DNA of 64,000 nt. Source: Paractinoplanes abujensis (GTDB taxonomy: Bacteria > Actinomycetota > Actinomycetes > Mycobacteriales > Micromonosporaceae). Every line of letters begins with the position of its first letter. Position 1 is the stretch's first letter. Shown here piece after piece: positions 1 to 7,846 of the stretch. The stretch is from positions 4,278,001-4,342,000 of the forward strand of contig NZ_JACHMF010000001.1 in NCBI RefSeq assembly GCF_014204895.1, read 5' to 3'. The notes under the pieces are model-generated. The model was not told where the DNA came from and made no database searches. It saw only the letters and a program-made list of their open reading frames with translations. Made by a program: the position numbers and the translations under genes.

Positions 1-42
1 GAGGCGGCCGGCTCGAAGGTCGTCACCGGTGATGCCGCATGA
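1..42 (+). CDS. 3' end of an ABC transporter gene, probably the solute-binding protein (partial)
   Basis: The last 13 codons of a gene entering from the left edge, ending in VVTGDAA and TGA. The stop overlaps the ATG of the permease gene at 39 (ATGA), so the two are translationally coupled. In nitrate/sulfonate/taurine-type importers the solute-binding protein is the usual gene before permease and ATPase, so that identity is inferred from position only. Too little protein is visible to test it. Confidence 0.45.
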   Translation, partial: EAAGSKVVTGDAA

Positions 43-869
43 CCGTCACCGAGGCCCCGCCCACCCCGTACGAGGGTGACGTGCGCGTCGTCCGCCGCCG
101 GCTCGGCCCGGGCCGCCGCTTCCGGGGCGCGTTCTGGGTCGGCCCGGCCGTGGTGCTGGCGATCTGGTCGGCCGGCTCGGCCACCGGCCTGATCAAGCCG
201 GCCATCCTCACCTCGCCGTGGGACGTGGTCGTCGCGTTCGGCGAGCAGTGGACCGACCACGACCTGCTCGGCGACATCCTGTCGTCGCTGTCCCGGGCCG
301 CTTCGGGCCTGGCCGTCGGCGTCCTCGCCGGCGCGGTGCTGGCGGTGCTGTCCGGGCTGTCGCGGGCCGGCGAGTCGCTGATCGACGGGCCCATCCAGAT
401 CAAGCGGTCGATCCCCACGCTCGCCCTGATCCCGCTGTTCATCGCCTGGTTCGGCATCGGCCAGGAGATGAAGATCGTGACCATCGCGCTGATCAGCCTG
501 GTGCCGATCTACGTGCACACCCACAACGGGCTGCGCGGCATCGACGGCCGCTACGCCGAGCTGGCCGAGACCCTGGACCTGCGCCGCGGCGAGTTCGTGC
601 GGCACGTGGTGCTGCCCGGCGCGCTGCCCGGATTCCTGCTCGGCATGCGCTTCGCGGTCACGTCGTCGCTGCTCGGCCTGGTCGTGGTCGAGCAGTACAA
701 CGCCACCGCGGGCATCGGCCACATGATCACGCTGGCCGAGCAGTACGGGCAGACCGACGTGATCGTGGTAGGCCTGGTCATCTACGGCATCTTCGGCTAC
801 TGCGCCGACACCGCCGTCCGCCTCACCGCACGGAAGGTGCTCGCATGGCGACAGACACTCGAGGGCTGA
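39..869 (+). CDS. ABC transporter permease, SsuC/TauC/NrtB type
   Basis: A 276-residue inner-membrane permease of the nitrate/sulfonate/taurine importer family. About six hydrophobic segments are visible (near 34-50, 90-106, 125-140, 146-162, 205-220 and 240-257). The cytoplasmic EAA-type loop that contacts the ATPase is readable near residues 174-197 (ELAETLDL...VVLPGALPG). The gene overlaps the upstream gene by 4 bases and the ATPase gene downstream by 25 bases, so it belongs to one operon. Family membership is clear. The substrate is not shown by the sequence; the flavin monooxygenase downstream suggests an organosulfur or nitrogen compound, which is inference. Confidence 0.85.
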   Translation: MTVTEAPPTPYEGDVRVVRRRLGPGRRFRGAFWVGPAVVLAIWSAGSATGLIKPAILTSPWDVVVAFGEQWTDHDLLGDILSSLSRAASGLAVGVLAGAVLAVLSGLSRAGESLIDGPIQIKRSIPTLALIPLFIAWFGIGQEMKIVTIALISLVPIYVHTHNGLRGIDGRYAELAETLDLRRGEFVRHVVLPGALPGFLLGMRFAVTSSLLGLVVVEQYNATAGIGHMITLAEQYGQTDVIVVGLVIYGIFGYCADTAVRLTARKVLAWRQTLEG

Positions 870-1564
870 CCACCGAACCCGCCGTCCGGGTCCGCAGCCT
901 GCACCGCAGCTTCACCGCGAACGGAGGCGTGCTCAACGGCCTCGACCTGGACATCGCGGCGGGCGAGTTCGTGGCGCTGATCGGGCGCTCCGGCACCGGC
1001 AAGAGCACACTGCTGCGGGCCCTGGCCGGGCTCGACCGCGACGTCGCCGGGCGTGGCCGCATCACGGTCCCCGCGTCGGTGTCGGTCGTCTTCCAGGACT
1101 CGCGGCTGCTGCCCTGGAAACGCGTGCTCGACAACGTGGTGTTCGGGCTGCGCGGCAGCGACGCCGACCGGCGCGGGCGGCAGGCCCTGGCCGAGGTCGG
1201 GCTGGCCGGGCGCGAGCGGGCGTGGCCGTTCGAGCTGTCCGGCGGCGAGCAGCAACGCGCGTCGCTCGCGCGCTCCCTCGTACGGGAACCGCAGTTGCTC
1301 CTGGCCGACGAGCCGTTCGGCGCGCTGGACGCGTTGACGCGCATCCGGATGCACGCGTTGCTGCGCAAACTGTGCGAGGCCCACCGGCCCGCCGTGCTGC
1401 TGGTGACGCACGACGTGGACGAGGCGATCGTGCTGGCCGACCGCGTGATCGTGCTCGACGGCGGTGTGGTGCGCACCGACGTACGGGTGGAACCGGACCG
1501 CCCGCGGGACGAACTGCGCGCATTCCTGCTGGCCGAACTGGGAGTCGAAGGGGAGGGCCGATGA
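845..1564 (+). CDS. ABC transporter ATP-binding protein, SsuB/TauB type
   Basis: A 239-residue ABC ATPase energising the permease encoded just upstream. Walker A GRSGTGKST lies at 47-55, the Q-loop around FQDSRLLPW at 83-91, the signature LSGGEQQ at 131-137, Walker B LLLADEPF at 151-158 and the H-loop histidine in VTHD near 189. The Q-loop wording followed by DNV is typical of the nitrate/sulfonate/taurine subfamily. The ATG at 845 is chosen because the alignable domain starts about 14 residues later and a longer reading would merely shadow the permease. Its stop overlaps the next gene's ATG by 4 bases. Confidence 0.9.
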   Translation: MATDTRGLTTEPAVRVRSLHRSFTANGGVLNGLDLDIAAGEFVALIGRSGTGKSTLLRALAGLDRDVAGRGRITVPASVSVVFQDSRLLPWKRVLDNVVFGLRGSDADRRGRQALAEVGLAGRERAWPFELSGGEQQRASLARSLVREPQLLLADEPFGALDALTRIRMHALLRKLCEAHRPAVLLVTHDVDEAIVLADRVIVLDGGVVRTDVRVEPDRPRDELRAFLLAELGVEGEGR

Positions 1565-2913
1565 GCCGCCAACTGCACTTCAACCTGTTTCTGCACGACA
1601 CCGGGCACCACGAGGCGTCGTGGCGGCTGCCCGCCGCCGACCCGTACGCGAATCTCTCGCTCGCCGCCCACCAGCATCTGGCCCGGGTGGCCGAGGACGC
1701 CAAGTTCGACTCGGTCTTCCTGGCCGACAGCCCGGTGCTGTGGAGCGACCCCGGCCGCCGCCCGGCCGGCAAACTGGAACCGACGCTGCTGCTGGCCGCC
1801 CTGGCCGCCGGCACCAGCCGGATCGGCCTGATCGCGACCGCGTCGACCTCCTACAACGAGCCCTACAACCTGGCCCGCCGGTTCGCCTCGCTCGACCACC
1901 TCTCCGGCGGCCGGGCCGGCTGGAACATCGTGACCACGGCCGGGGACGCCGCCGCGCGCAACTTCGGGCTGGCCGGCCAGCCGTTGCACCGGGCCCGCTA
2001 CGAACGCGCCGACGAGTTCCTCGACGTGTCGACCAAACTGTGGGACAGCTGGGCCGACGACGCGATCGTGGCCGACAAGGCGGCCGGGGTGCACGCGCTG
2101 AGTGAGCGGGTGCGAGCGATCGCGCACGAAGGTGCGCACTTCCGCGTCGAGGGCGCGCTCAACGTGCCGCGCTCGCCACAGGCCCACCCCCTGCTCGTGC
2201 AGGCCGGCTCGTCGGAGGACGGCAAGGACTTCGCCGCCCGCTGGGCCGAGGCCGTCTTCACCGCGCAGCCCACACTGGCCGAGAGCCAGGCCTTCTACGC
2301 CGACCTCAAACGCCGGGTGGCCGCGGCCGGGCGCGACCCCGATCACGTCGTCATCCTGCCCGGCATCGTGCCGGTCATCGGGGCCACCGAGGCCGAGGCG
2401 CGCGAACTCGACGCCGAACTGGACCGGCTGATCGCGCCGCAGTACGCCATCGGCACGCTCGCGCACACCCTGCGCGTCGACCCCGCACGGCTGCGCCTGG
2501 ACGAGCCGCTGCCCGACGACCTGCCCGGCGAGGACGAGATCGAGGGGGCCAAGAGCCGGCGCACCCTGATCGTCGACTGGGCCCGCCGCGACAACCTGAC
2601 CGTGCGCCAGCTCATCGGCAAACTCGGCGGCGGGCGCGGGCACCGCACGTTCGCCGGCACCCCCGTGCAGGTCGCCGACACGATCCAGCACTACTTCGAG
2701 CACGGAGCGGCCGACGGGTTCAACATCATGCCGGCCGTGCTGCCCTCGGGCCTCGAGGCGTTCGCCACCGAGGTCGTCCCCATCCTGCAGGAGAGAGGCT
2801 TGTTCCGTACGGATTACACCGGCACGACGCTGCGCGAGCACTACGGACTCCCCCGGCCCGCCAACCGGTTCCCGGCGCCGAAGAAGGCGGCACTCTCGGC
2901 ATCGGCCGGGTGA
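1561..2913 (+). CDS. FMN-dependent monooxygenase, NtaA/SnaA/DszA family
   Basis: A 450-residue luciferase-like flavin monooxygenase using FMNH2 from a separate reductase. Family landmarks are the N-terminal HFNLFLHDTGHH stretch, the SLAAHQHLARVAEDAKFDSVFLAD segment near 35-60, SYNEPYNLARRFASLDHLSGGRAGWNIVTT near 100-130, and the C-terminal FAGTPVQVADTIQHYFEHGAADGFNI stretch. Relatives oxidise nitrilotriacetate, dibenzothiophene sulfone or pristinamycin. No reductase gene is visible nearby. It is coupled by ATGA to the importer ATPase, so the operon probably imports and oxidatively cleaves one small organic compound; which one cannot be told. Confidence 0.88.
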   Translation: MSRQLHFNLFLHDTGHHEASWRLPAADPYANLSLAAHQHLARVAEDAKFDSVFLADSPVLWSDPGRRPAGKLEPTLLLAALAAGTSRIGLIATASTSYNEPYNLARRFASLDHLSGGRAGWNIVTTAGDAAARNFGLAGQPLHRARYERADEFLDVSTKLWDSWADDAIVADKAAGVHALSERVRAIAHEGAHFRVEGALNVPRSPQAHPLLVQAGSSEDGKDFAARWAEAVFTAQPTLAESQAFYADLKRRVAAAGRDPDHVVILPGIVPVIGATEAEARELDAELDRLIAPQYAIGTLAHTLRVDPARLRLDEPLPDDLPGEDEIEGAKSRRTLIVDWARRDNLTVRQLIGKLGGGRGHRTFAGTPVQVADTIQHYFEHGAADGFNIMPAVLPSGLEAFATEVVPILQERGLFRTDYTGTTLREHYGLPRPANRFPAPKKAALSASAG

Positions 2914-2960
2914 CCGGCCCCGACGGACGGCGCGCGCCGAAGGCGCCTACCCTCACGGCC

Positions 2961-3905
2961 GTGACAGATGTGGTACTGGGTGAGGTGACGTGCCCGTCGG
3001 GGCAGTTGGTCGTCATGGACGGCGGCTATCTCGAAATGTGGTCCGGCAACCGGGTGCCCGCCGACGACGAACACCCCGCGAGCGACTTCGCGATCGTAGG
3101 CCCGGACGCGGCTGCGGCCGCGGAGTCGTTCGACCGGCAGACCGGCCTTCGCCTGTACGACATCCCCGCGCACGCCGTCACCGATGTCGTCGCCTCGTTC
3201 GCCGCCCACTGCCGGGAACGGGGGCACGACGCGAGCCTGCGCCCGTTCGAGCGGCAGGTGCCCCACCGCGAACGGGTCCGGCACGCGATCGCCGCCCGGG
3301 AACCCGGCTTCATCGTGATGGGCGTGCCGGTGCTGGCGCTGGAGGTGCCGTCGGACCGTCCCTTGCGCGTCACCGCCACTCCCGGCGAGCACGGCTGGAA
3401 GTCGATGCGGGTCGACCTCCGCGACGCGCCGGTGGCCGACTCCTGGCAGTTCTGGCAGCTGGGCGTCGACTGGGCCCGTTTCGTCTTCGCCGACGCCGAC
3501 GCGCTCAACTCCTGGGAACACCACCGCCCGCTGGACGGCCTGGCCGACCTGGTCTTCTGGGGCCGCGACCAGGAACAGATAGCGGCCGAGTTCGACGCCC
3601 CGGCGTTCGGCTGGGAGAACCTCCCGGTGGCCGAGGCCTACGAACGCGGCCTGGCCCTCGAGGCCCGGCACAACCAACCCGGCGGACCCAAGTTCGCGTA
3701 CGACTTCCGCCCGCACTCCCACCACTGGCAGGCGATGGCCCTGGTCCGCGCCTCCCCCCACGAGGCCGGCGTCATCCGGGTCGCCGGCGCCGACATCCTC
3801 ATGGCCATGACCTCGGTCGGCGACGGCTTCTTCCCCGTCCACCTCGAAGTCGGCCCGTCGGGCGATCCGGCCGCCCTCCGCATCGACATCACCGGCGAGG
3901 ACTGA
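2961..3905 (+). CDS. Conserved protein of unknown function, DUF4241-like C-terminus
   Basis: A 314-residue soluble protein not assigned a function. Its last 30 residues (MTSVGDGFFPVHLEV, then PAALRIDI) resemble the end of DUF4241 proteins. The GTG at 2961 is chosen because TACCCT lies seven bases before it, the leaderless-promoter layout seen across this window, and because the 17 extra residues from an upstream GTG at 2910 are low-complexity. The alternative start would overlap the monooxygenase stop. Two regions rich in Trp, Asp and His (DSWQFWQLGVDWARFVF near 160, DFRPHSHHWQAMALV near 250) look structured. It may be an independent gene rather than part of the importer operon. Confidence 0.75.
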   Translation: MTDVVLGEVTCPSGQLVVMDGGYLEMWSGNRVPADDEHPASDFAIVGPDAAAAAESFDRQTGLRLYDIPAHAVTDVVASFAAHCRERGHDASLRPFERQVPHRERVRHAIAAREPGFIVMGVPVLALEVPSDRPLRVTATPGEHGWKSMRVDLRDAPVADSWQFWQLGVDWARFVFADADALNSWEHHRPLDGLADLVFWGRDQEQIAAEFDAPAFGWENLPVAEAYERGLALEARHNQPGGPKFAYDFRPHSHHWQAMALVRASPHEAGVIRVAGADILMAMTSVGDGFFPVHLEVGPSGDPAALRIDITGED

Positions 3906-3909
3906 CGGA

Positions 3910-3939
3910 TTCAGCCGGTCCGCTCCCCGGCCGGCTGAA
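3910..3939 (+). terminator. Rho-independent-like hairpin
   Basis: Perfect 9-bp inverted repeat TTCAGCCGG / CCGGCTGAA with a 12-base loop, five bases after the stop of the upstream gene. No U-run follows, as is common for high-GC actinobacterial terminators. Confidence 0.6.
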
Positions 3940-4022
3940 CACCGCTGACGGCGGCGAGCATCTGCTGCCGCCTGGACAAACGTTCACCGCGAGCCTCGAT
4001 CCGGCGCCGCGATGACGCAGAT

Positions 4023-4484
4023 TCAGGGAAGCGCCGACGGAGCCGGGGCGGGGAAAGGCACGCGGAGGGTGAAGGCTTCGGGGGCCGGGCCGTTGTGGCG
4101 CAAGGCCTCCAGGCGGGCGGCGGCCTCGGCCACGTCGGGGAGGGTGCCGGCCGGGTGCCACCACAGGACCAGGTGCGGTGTCTCCATCGGCAGGAACCAG
4201 TCGCGGCGGCGGCGGAGTGAGGCCAGGTGGTCGGTGCGGTAGGTGAAGGTGCGCAACGCTTCGACCGACTCCCAGACCGTGAGGTTGACGATGACGTCGG
4301 GGCCGAAGGGGCGCAGGGCGGTGGCGTCGCCGGAGTCGTCCTGCAGGCGCCAGATGTAGCCGGGGGTCCGCTCGGCCAGGGCGTTGATCTCGGGCAGCTG
4401 GGCCACGAAGTCGGCCAGGGCCGGGTCGTCGAGCGGGGCGCGCAGGCGGGCGATGTTCAGCTGGGCGAGGTGGTGTGCGGCCAT
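4023..4484 (-). CDS. DUF3291 family protein
   Basis: A 153-residue protein with the pattern of the DUF3291 family: HLAQLNIARLRAPLDDP at the start, then NALAERTPGYIWRLQDD and a W-rich end (ETPHLVLWWHPAGTLP). The fold is probably a dimeric ferredoxin-like barrel related to antibiotic-biosynthesis monooxygenases; no function is established. It has its own candidate promoter (TAGGCT, six bases, ATG on the minus strand) although it follows the wHTH regulator gene by only 22 bases in the same direction. It could be the regulator's target or simply a neighbour. Confidence 0.75.
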   Translation of the reverse strand: MAAHHLAQLNIARLRAPLDDPALADFVAQLPEINALAERTPGYIWRLQDDSGDATALRPFGPDVIVNLTVWESVEALRTFTYRTDHLASLRRRRDWFLPMETPHLVLWWHPAGTLPDVAEAAARLEALRHNGPAPEAFTLRVPFPAPAPSALP

Positions 4485-4506
4485 GCGGGCAGCCTAACCG
4501 TCTATG

Positions 4507-5112
4507 TCAATCGCTTTTGTTTTTAGAAGTGAGGGCGACGCAGCACCCGGCCGGGCCGGGGTCCAGGCGGGCGTCGGCGCCGAGACCCTCCAGCAGGGCC
4601 AGGTTGAGGCCGCAGACCAGGCCGGGGTGGGACTGCGCGAGCGCGTGGAACGGGCAGTTGCGCAGCCGGATCGTGTGGCCGGCGTCCTCGTACGGCTCGT
4701 AGCCCAGCTCGGTCAGCCGCGGCATCAGGTCGCCGCCGGCCAGCTCGGCACCCTGTTCGCGGGCGGCGGCGTAAAGGGCGGGCTCGGCGCCGGCCCGTTC
4801 GACGGCGGCGGCCAGCACGGTGGCCAGCAGGCGGTAGTCGCGCGGGGGCAGCGACACCGCGTGCTCGGCGTCGCTGCGGTGGTAGAGCTTGGCCGGGCGG
4901 CCGGCGCCGGGGCCGCCGCTGCGTTTGGCGTACGACGTGTCGAGCAGCCCGGCCTCGGCCAGCTTGTCGAGGTGGAAGGCGGCCAGCGTGCGCCCGATGC
5001 CGACACCGTCGGCGACCTCGTTGCGCCCGACCGGTTCGGCCCGCGCGACCACGAACTCGTACACCGCGCGGCGCAGCGGCTCCCGCAACGCCCCCAGGGC
5101 CTCCAGCGACAT
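4507..5112 (-). CDS. Winged-helix transcriptional regulator with conserved cysteines (SufR-like architecture)
   Basis: A 201-residue DNA-binding protein. Residues about 1-70 form an ArsR-type winged helix (GRNEVADGVGIGRTLAAFHLDKLAEAGLL). The C-terminal half carries four cysteines in RLRNCPFH, LVCGLN and GCCVAL, reminiscent of regulators such as SufR that hold an Fe-S cluster or metal there. Cluster binding is inference. The ATG at 5112 is favoured because TAGCGT lies seven bases upstream and the winged helix begins immediately; upstream in-frame sequence is alanine-rich noise. It reads away from the secreted-protein gene at 5258 and towards the DUF3291 gene. Confidence 0.8.
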   Translation of the reverse strand: MSLEALGALREPLRRAVYEFVVARAEPVGRNEVADGVGIGRTLAAFHLDKLAEAGLLDTSYAKRSGGPGAGRPAKLYHRSDAEHAVSLPPRDYRLLATVLAAAVERAGAEPALYAAAREQGAELAGGDLMPRLTELGYEPYEDAGHTIRLRNCPFHALAQSHPGLVCGLNLALLEGLGADARLDPGPAGCCVALTSKNKSD

Positions 5113-5213
5113 GGCCCCGACGCTACCCGCGCGGCGGACGGATCCGGCGCGGGTCGCAGGGAGAGCACCGGCGGGTCCCGGATGCGGGGCAGCCGTCCGG
5201 ATCGGGGACTGTC

Positions 5214-5219
5214 TATGAT
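5214..5219 (+). promoter_or_regulatory. Candidate -10 box TATGAT
   Basis: TATGAT lies 38 bases before the ATG of the large secreted protein, with a GGGGAG ribosome-binding site at about 5248-5253. No strong -35 hexamer is visible. It lies between divergently transcribed genes. Confidence 0.45.
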
Positions 5220-5257
5220 CTGGCCGCCCGATCTCGCGGGCCGGTACGGGGAGTCCC

Positions 5258-7495
5258 ATGAAGAAGTTGCTTTTGTCCATCTGCGCGGCGCTGCTCGCCG
5301 CGACCACTGTGGCCGGTGCGCCCGCGGCCGCCGCAGCTGCCGGCTGCGGGGGCACCCTCGCCATCGGCGCGGTGGCCGCTTGTGAGTCGATCAGCGGCAC
5401 GCAGGAGCACGTCTACTTCGTCAGCGTGCCCAAGGCCAACGACGTTCTCTACACCATGCTGACCCGGGGCAGCGGCGAGTCGCCGCGGGCGAGTGTCACC
5501 GGGCCCACCGGCGCCGACGTCTGCCTGATCACCTCGGACGCCGGGCGCTGCGAGCTGAAGGGCGCCGGCACCTACAAGATCGTCGTGTCGCTCTACTTCG
5601 GTGGGACCGGTGACTACACGCTGGGCGTGCAGTCGCTCAAGTCGCCGTCGTCGTGCACGACGCTGGCCGCCTCGTTCTTCTCGTTCGCCTCGACCGGGCA
5701 GCCGGGCTCGCTGCCGGCCGGCGCGCCGGGCGACTGCTTCCGGTTCAATCAGCCCACCGGCAGCGTGCTGCGGCTGTGGGCGCCCAAGGGCAACGGTGAC
5801 CTCCAGGGCGACATCCTCGACGCCGACCTGCAGTACGTCTGCAAGATCCGGTACGCCCAGAACTGCACGCTCACCGGCTCCGGGCCCTACCGGCTCACCC
5901 TGGCCGAGGCGTACGGCAACGCGACCCCGTACACGCTGCGCATGTCCCGCATCTCGAACGCGGCCGGGTGCCAGGTGCTCAAGAACGCGCCGTTCGGCGA
6001 CCCCGCCGCGTACGAGGGAACCGGGAGTCTGCCGCAGCAGGAGGACGTCGTCTGTCACAAGACGCGGGTGACCGCCCCCGGCTCGCTCGGCGTGCGCATC
6101 TTCGACGTGCAGAGCATCTCGTGGACGGTCTACGACGACGCGGGCCAGGCGATCTGCTCGAAATGGGGCCGGGAGCCGTGCGCGTTGCCGGCGGCCGGCG
6201 ACTACACGGTCATCTCCGAGAGCCAGGGCTGGGAGCCGATCGACTATCGGATCGCGGTCAACGCCCTGGCCCGCAACACCGGCTGCGCGGCCGCGACCGG
6301 GCTGTCGTGGGCGGCCGACGCGCTCGTCGTGCACCAGACCTCGCCCGTGCAGACGAACTGCCACCCGTTCCGGGGCACCGCCGGTGACCGGGTCGTCGCG
6401 TACGCGTCGCCGACCTCCTACAACGAGGCCGGCACGACGATCGTCGACAGCACCGGCGCCGAGGTCTGCCCCGGTAACAGCGAGGAGGACGGCTGCGTCC
6501 TGCCCGCCACCGGCACCTACCGGGTCGTCTCCTACCTGAGCATGTGGGGCCCGGACGCCACCGACGAGACCTACAAGCTGCAGGTACGCCGGTTGTCCCA
6601 GCCCGCCGGCTGCCCGGTGGTGCGGCTCGGGGCCTACAACGAGCCGCCGGCCGGGGCGCTGGGCGGGATCCGGTGCCGGACGCTGGTCGTCACCGAACCC
6701 GGCGCGTACAGCGTCCGCGGCTTCGACGACGAGAACTACCCGAAGTACGGGCAGCTGTACGACGGCAGCGGTCTCAAGGTGCGCGCCGACAACCTGCCGG
6801 CCGGCCGGTTCACCTGGGTGGTCGACGGCAGCTCGCCCGGGGTGATCGACAACGACACCACGTACGTGACCTCGTTCCTGCCCGCCAAGCCGTCCGGCTG
6901 CCCCGCGGCGGCCGCCGGCACCGCCTGGAAGGGCGAGTACGCCCAGCCCGGACAGGTGTTCTGCCGCTCGCTCGACGTGCCGCAGGGGGCCCGGCTGGCC
7001 CAGTTCCGGCCGACCGACGGGGTGCTGCCCGAGGCCCACCTGCTCGACGGGGCCGGGAACTACGTGTGCGACTCGGCCACGCTGAACCAGTACAGCTGCC
7101 CGCTCAACGAGCCCGGCCCGTACACGGCCGTGCTCGAGCAGCGGCAGGGGGTGGCCCCGGGCGCGTTCGCGACCGCGTTCACCCGGGTCGACGGCACGCC
7201 GGACTGCCCGGCTCTGCCCGCCGGCGGTACGACCGTGCAGACCGGCGCCGACCGGTTCACCGCCTGCTTCAGCATTCCGGCCGACCAGCACGGCGCGACG
7301 GAGAAGTTCACGTATCAGCGCACTTCGGGCGCGGGTACGGCCCGGCTCTCGGTCTTCACCGCCGACGGCGTCCGCTACTGCCGCACCGGCGACGCCCCGG
7401 AGCGCACGGTCACCTGCACGACGCCCGCCGGCCCGCTGACCGTGGTGCTGGAGGGCCCGCTCGCGGGAAGTGAGTTCCGGCTGACCCGCGGCTGA
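5258..7495 (+). CDS. Secreted protein of repeated two-cysteine beta modules, function unknown
   Basis: A 745-residue exported protein. Residues 1-27 form a signal peptide (MKKLLLSICAALLAATTVAG, then APAAAAAA). The mature part is built from at least six related modules of roughly 110-120 residues, each ending in a pattern of V/I-C, 7-11 residues, C-x-L, then G-x-Y: examples are ADVCLITSDAGRCELKGAGT, QYVCKIRYAQNCTLTGSG, QAICSKWGREPCALPAAGDY and AEVCPGNSEEDGCVLPATGT. The pairs probably form disulfides in beta-sandwich domains like bacterial pre-peptidase C-terminal domains. No catalytic motif, LPXTG or membrane anchor was seen. A binding or surface-coat role is only a guess. Confidence 0.85.
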   Translation: MKKLLLSICAALLAATTVAGAPAAAAAAGCGGTLAIGAVAACESISGTQEHVYFVSVPKANDVLYTMLTRGSGESPRASVTGPTGADVCLITSDAGRCELKGAGTYKIVVSLYFGGTGDYTLGVQSLKSPSSCTTLAASFFSFASTGQPGSLPAGAPGDCFRFNQPTGSVLRLWAPKGNGDLQGDILDADLQYVCKIRYAQNCTLTGSGPYRLTLAEAYGNATPYTLRMSRISNAAGCQVLKNAPFGDPAAYEGTGSLPQQEDVVCHKTRVTAPGSLGVRIFDVQSISWTVYDDAGQAICSKWGREPCALPAAGDYTVISESQGWEPIDYRIAVNALARNTGCAAATGLSWAADALVVHQTSPVQTNCHPFRGTAGDRVVAYASPTSYNEAGTTIVDSTGAEVCPGNSEEDGCVLPATGTYRVVSYLSMWGPDATDETYKLQVRRLSQPAGCPVVRLGAYNEPPAGALGGIRCRTLVVTEPGAYSVRGFDDENYPKYGQLYDGSGLKVRADNLPAGRFTWVVDGSSPGVIDNDTTYVTSFLPAKPSGCPAAAAGTAWKGEYAQPGQVFCRSLDVPQGARLAQFRPTDGVLPEAHLLDGAGNYVCDSATLNQYSCPLNEPGPYTAVLEQRQGVAPGAFATAFTRVDGTPDCPALPAGGTTVQTGADRFTACFSIPADQHGATEKFTYQRTSGAGTARLSVFTADGVRYCRTGDAPERTVTCTTPAGPLTVVLEGPLAGSEFRLTRG

Positions 7496-7503
7496 CCACC
7501 GGC

Positions 7504-7546
7504 GAACGGCCGGGTGCCCCCGTTCGCGGGAGGTGCCCGGCCGTTC
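7504..7546 (+). terminator. Transcription terminator hairpin
   Basis: Perfect 11-bp arms GAACGGCCGGG / CCCGGCCGTTC begin nine bases after the stop of the secreted-protein gene. The 21-base loop contains a further CCCC/GGG helix, so the stem is longer than the outer arms. No U-run follows. Confidence 0.7.
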
Positions 7547-7608
7547 TGCGCATGGACGGCCGGCGAGAAAGGCCGGAAACACTTGCCGCTCCGCGGACAT
7601 GGTGAGCT

Positions 7609-7822
7609 GTGACAGCGATGCGGCACCGGCAGCGGTACGAGGAGACGTACGCCGGACGGTTACTTCACGGCCTGGTGGCCCAAGCGCAAGCCCGGCACCA
7701 TCGCCGGCCGGCTGATCGACTACTCCGGCTACAACGGCTCGCCCAACCCCGAGGTCACGATCACGCTCACGACCGGGCGGACGATCGTGACACGGATCAA
7801 GGACTACGACGTCAACCAGTGA
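7609..7822 (+). pseudogene. Frameshifted small gene (about 70 residues if intact)
   Basis: Two reading frames join into one sensible small protein. From GTG 7609 the first frame gives MRHRQRYEETYAG up to about 7653. From about 7655 a second frame gives DGYFTAWWPKRKPGTIAG, then LIDYSGYNGSPNPEVTIT and a charged end KDYDVNQ with TGA at 7820. The second frame has no start codon after its upstream stop at 7610, so it cannot be expressed alone. A +1/-2 frameshift near 7653 is the simplest reading; a sequencing error is the alternative. The product family is not recognised. Confidence 0.55.
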
Positions 7823-7846
7823 TCGCCCCGGACATAGGCTGACCCC

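Noticed and set aside
823..2841. Open frame of 672 codons antisense to the transporter/monooxygenase operon
   Set aside because: It is rich in Arg, Gly, Val and Pro, runs across several well-supported genes and matches no family. Long antisense frames are expected in high-GC DNA.
39..2913. Calling the first operon a sulfonate (ssu) system
   Set aside because: The monooxygenase belongs to the NtaA/SnaA/DszA group, not SsuD, and the binding protein is outside the window, so the substrate is left open.
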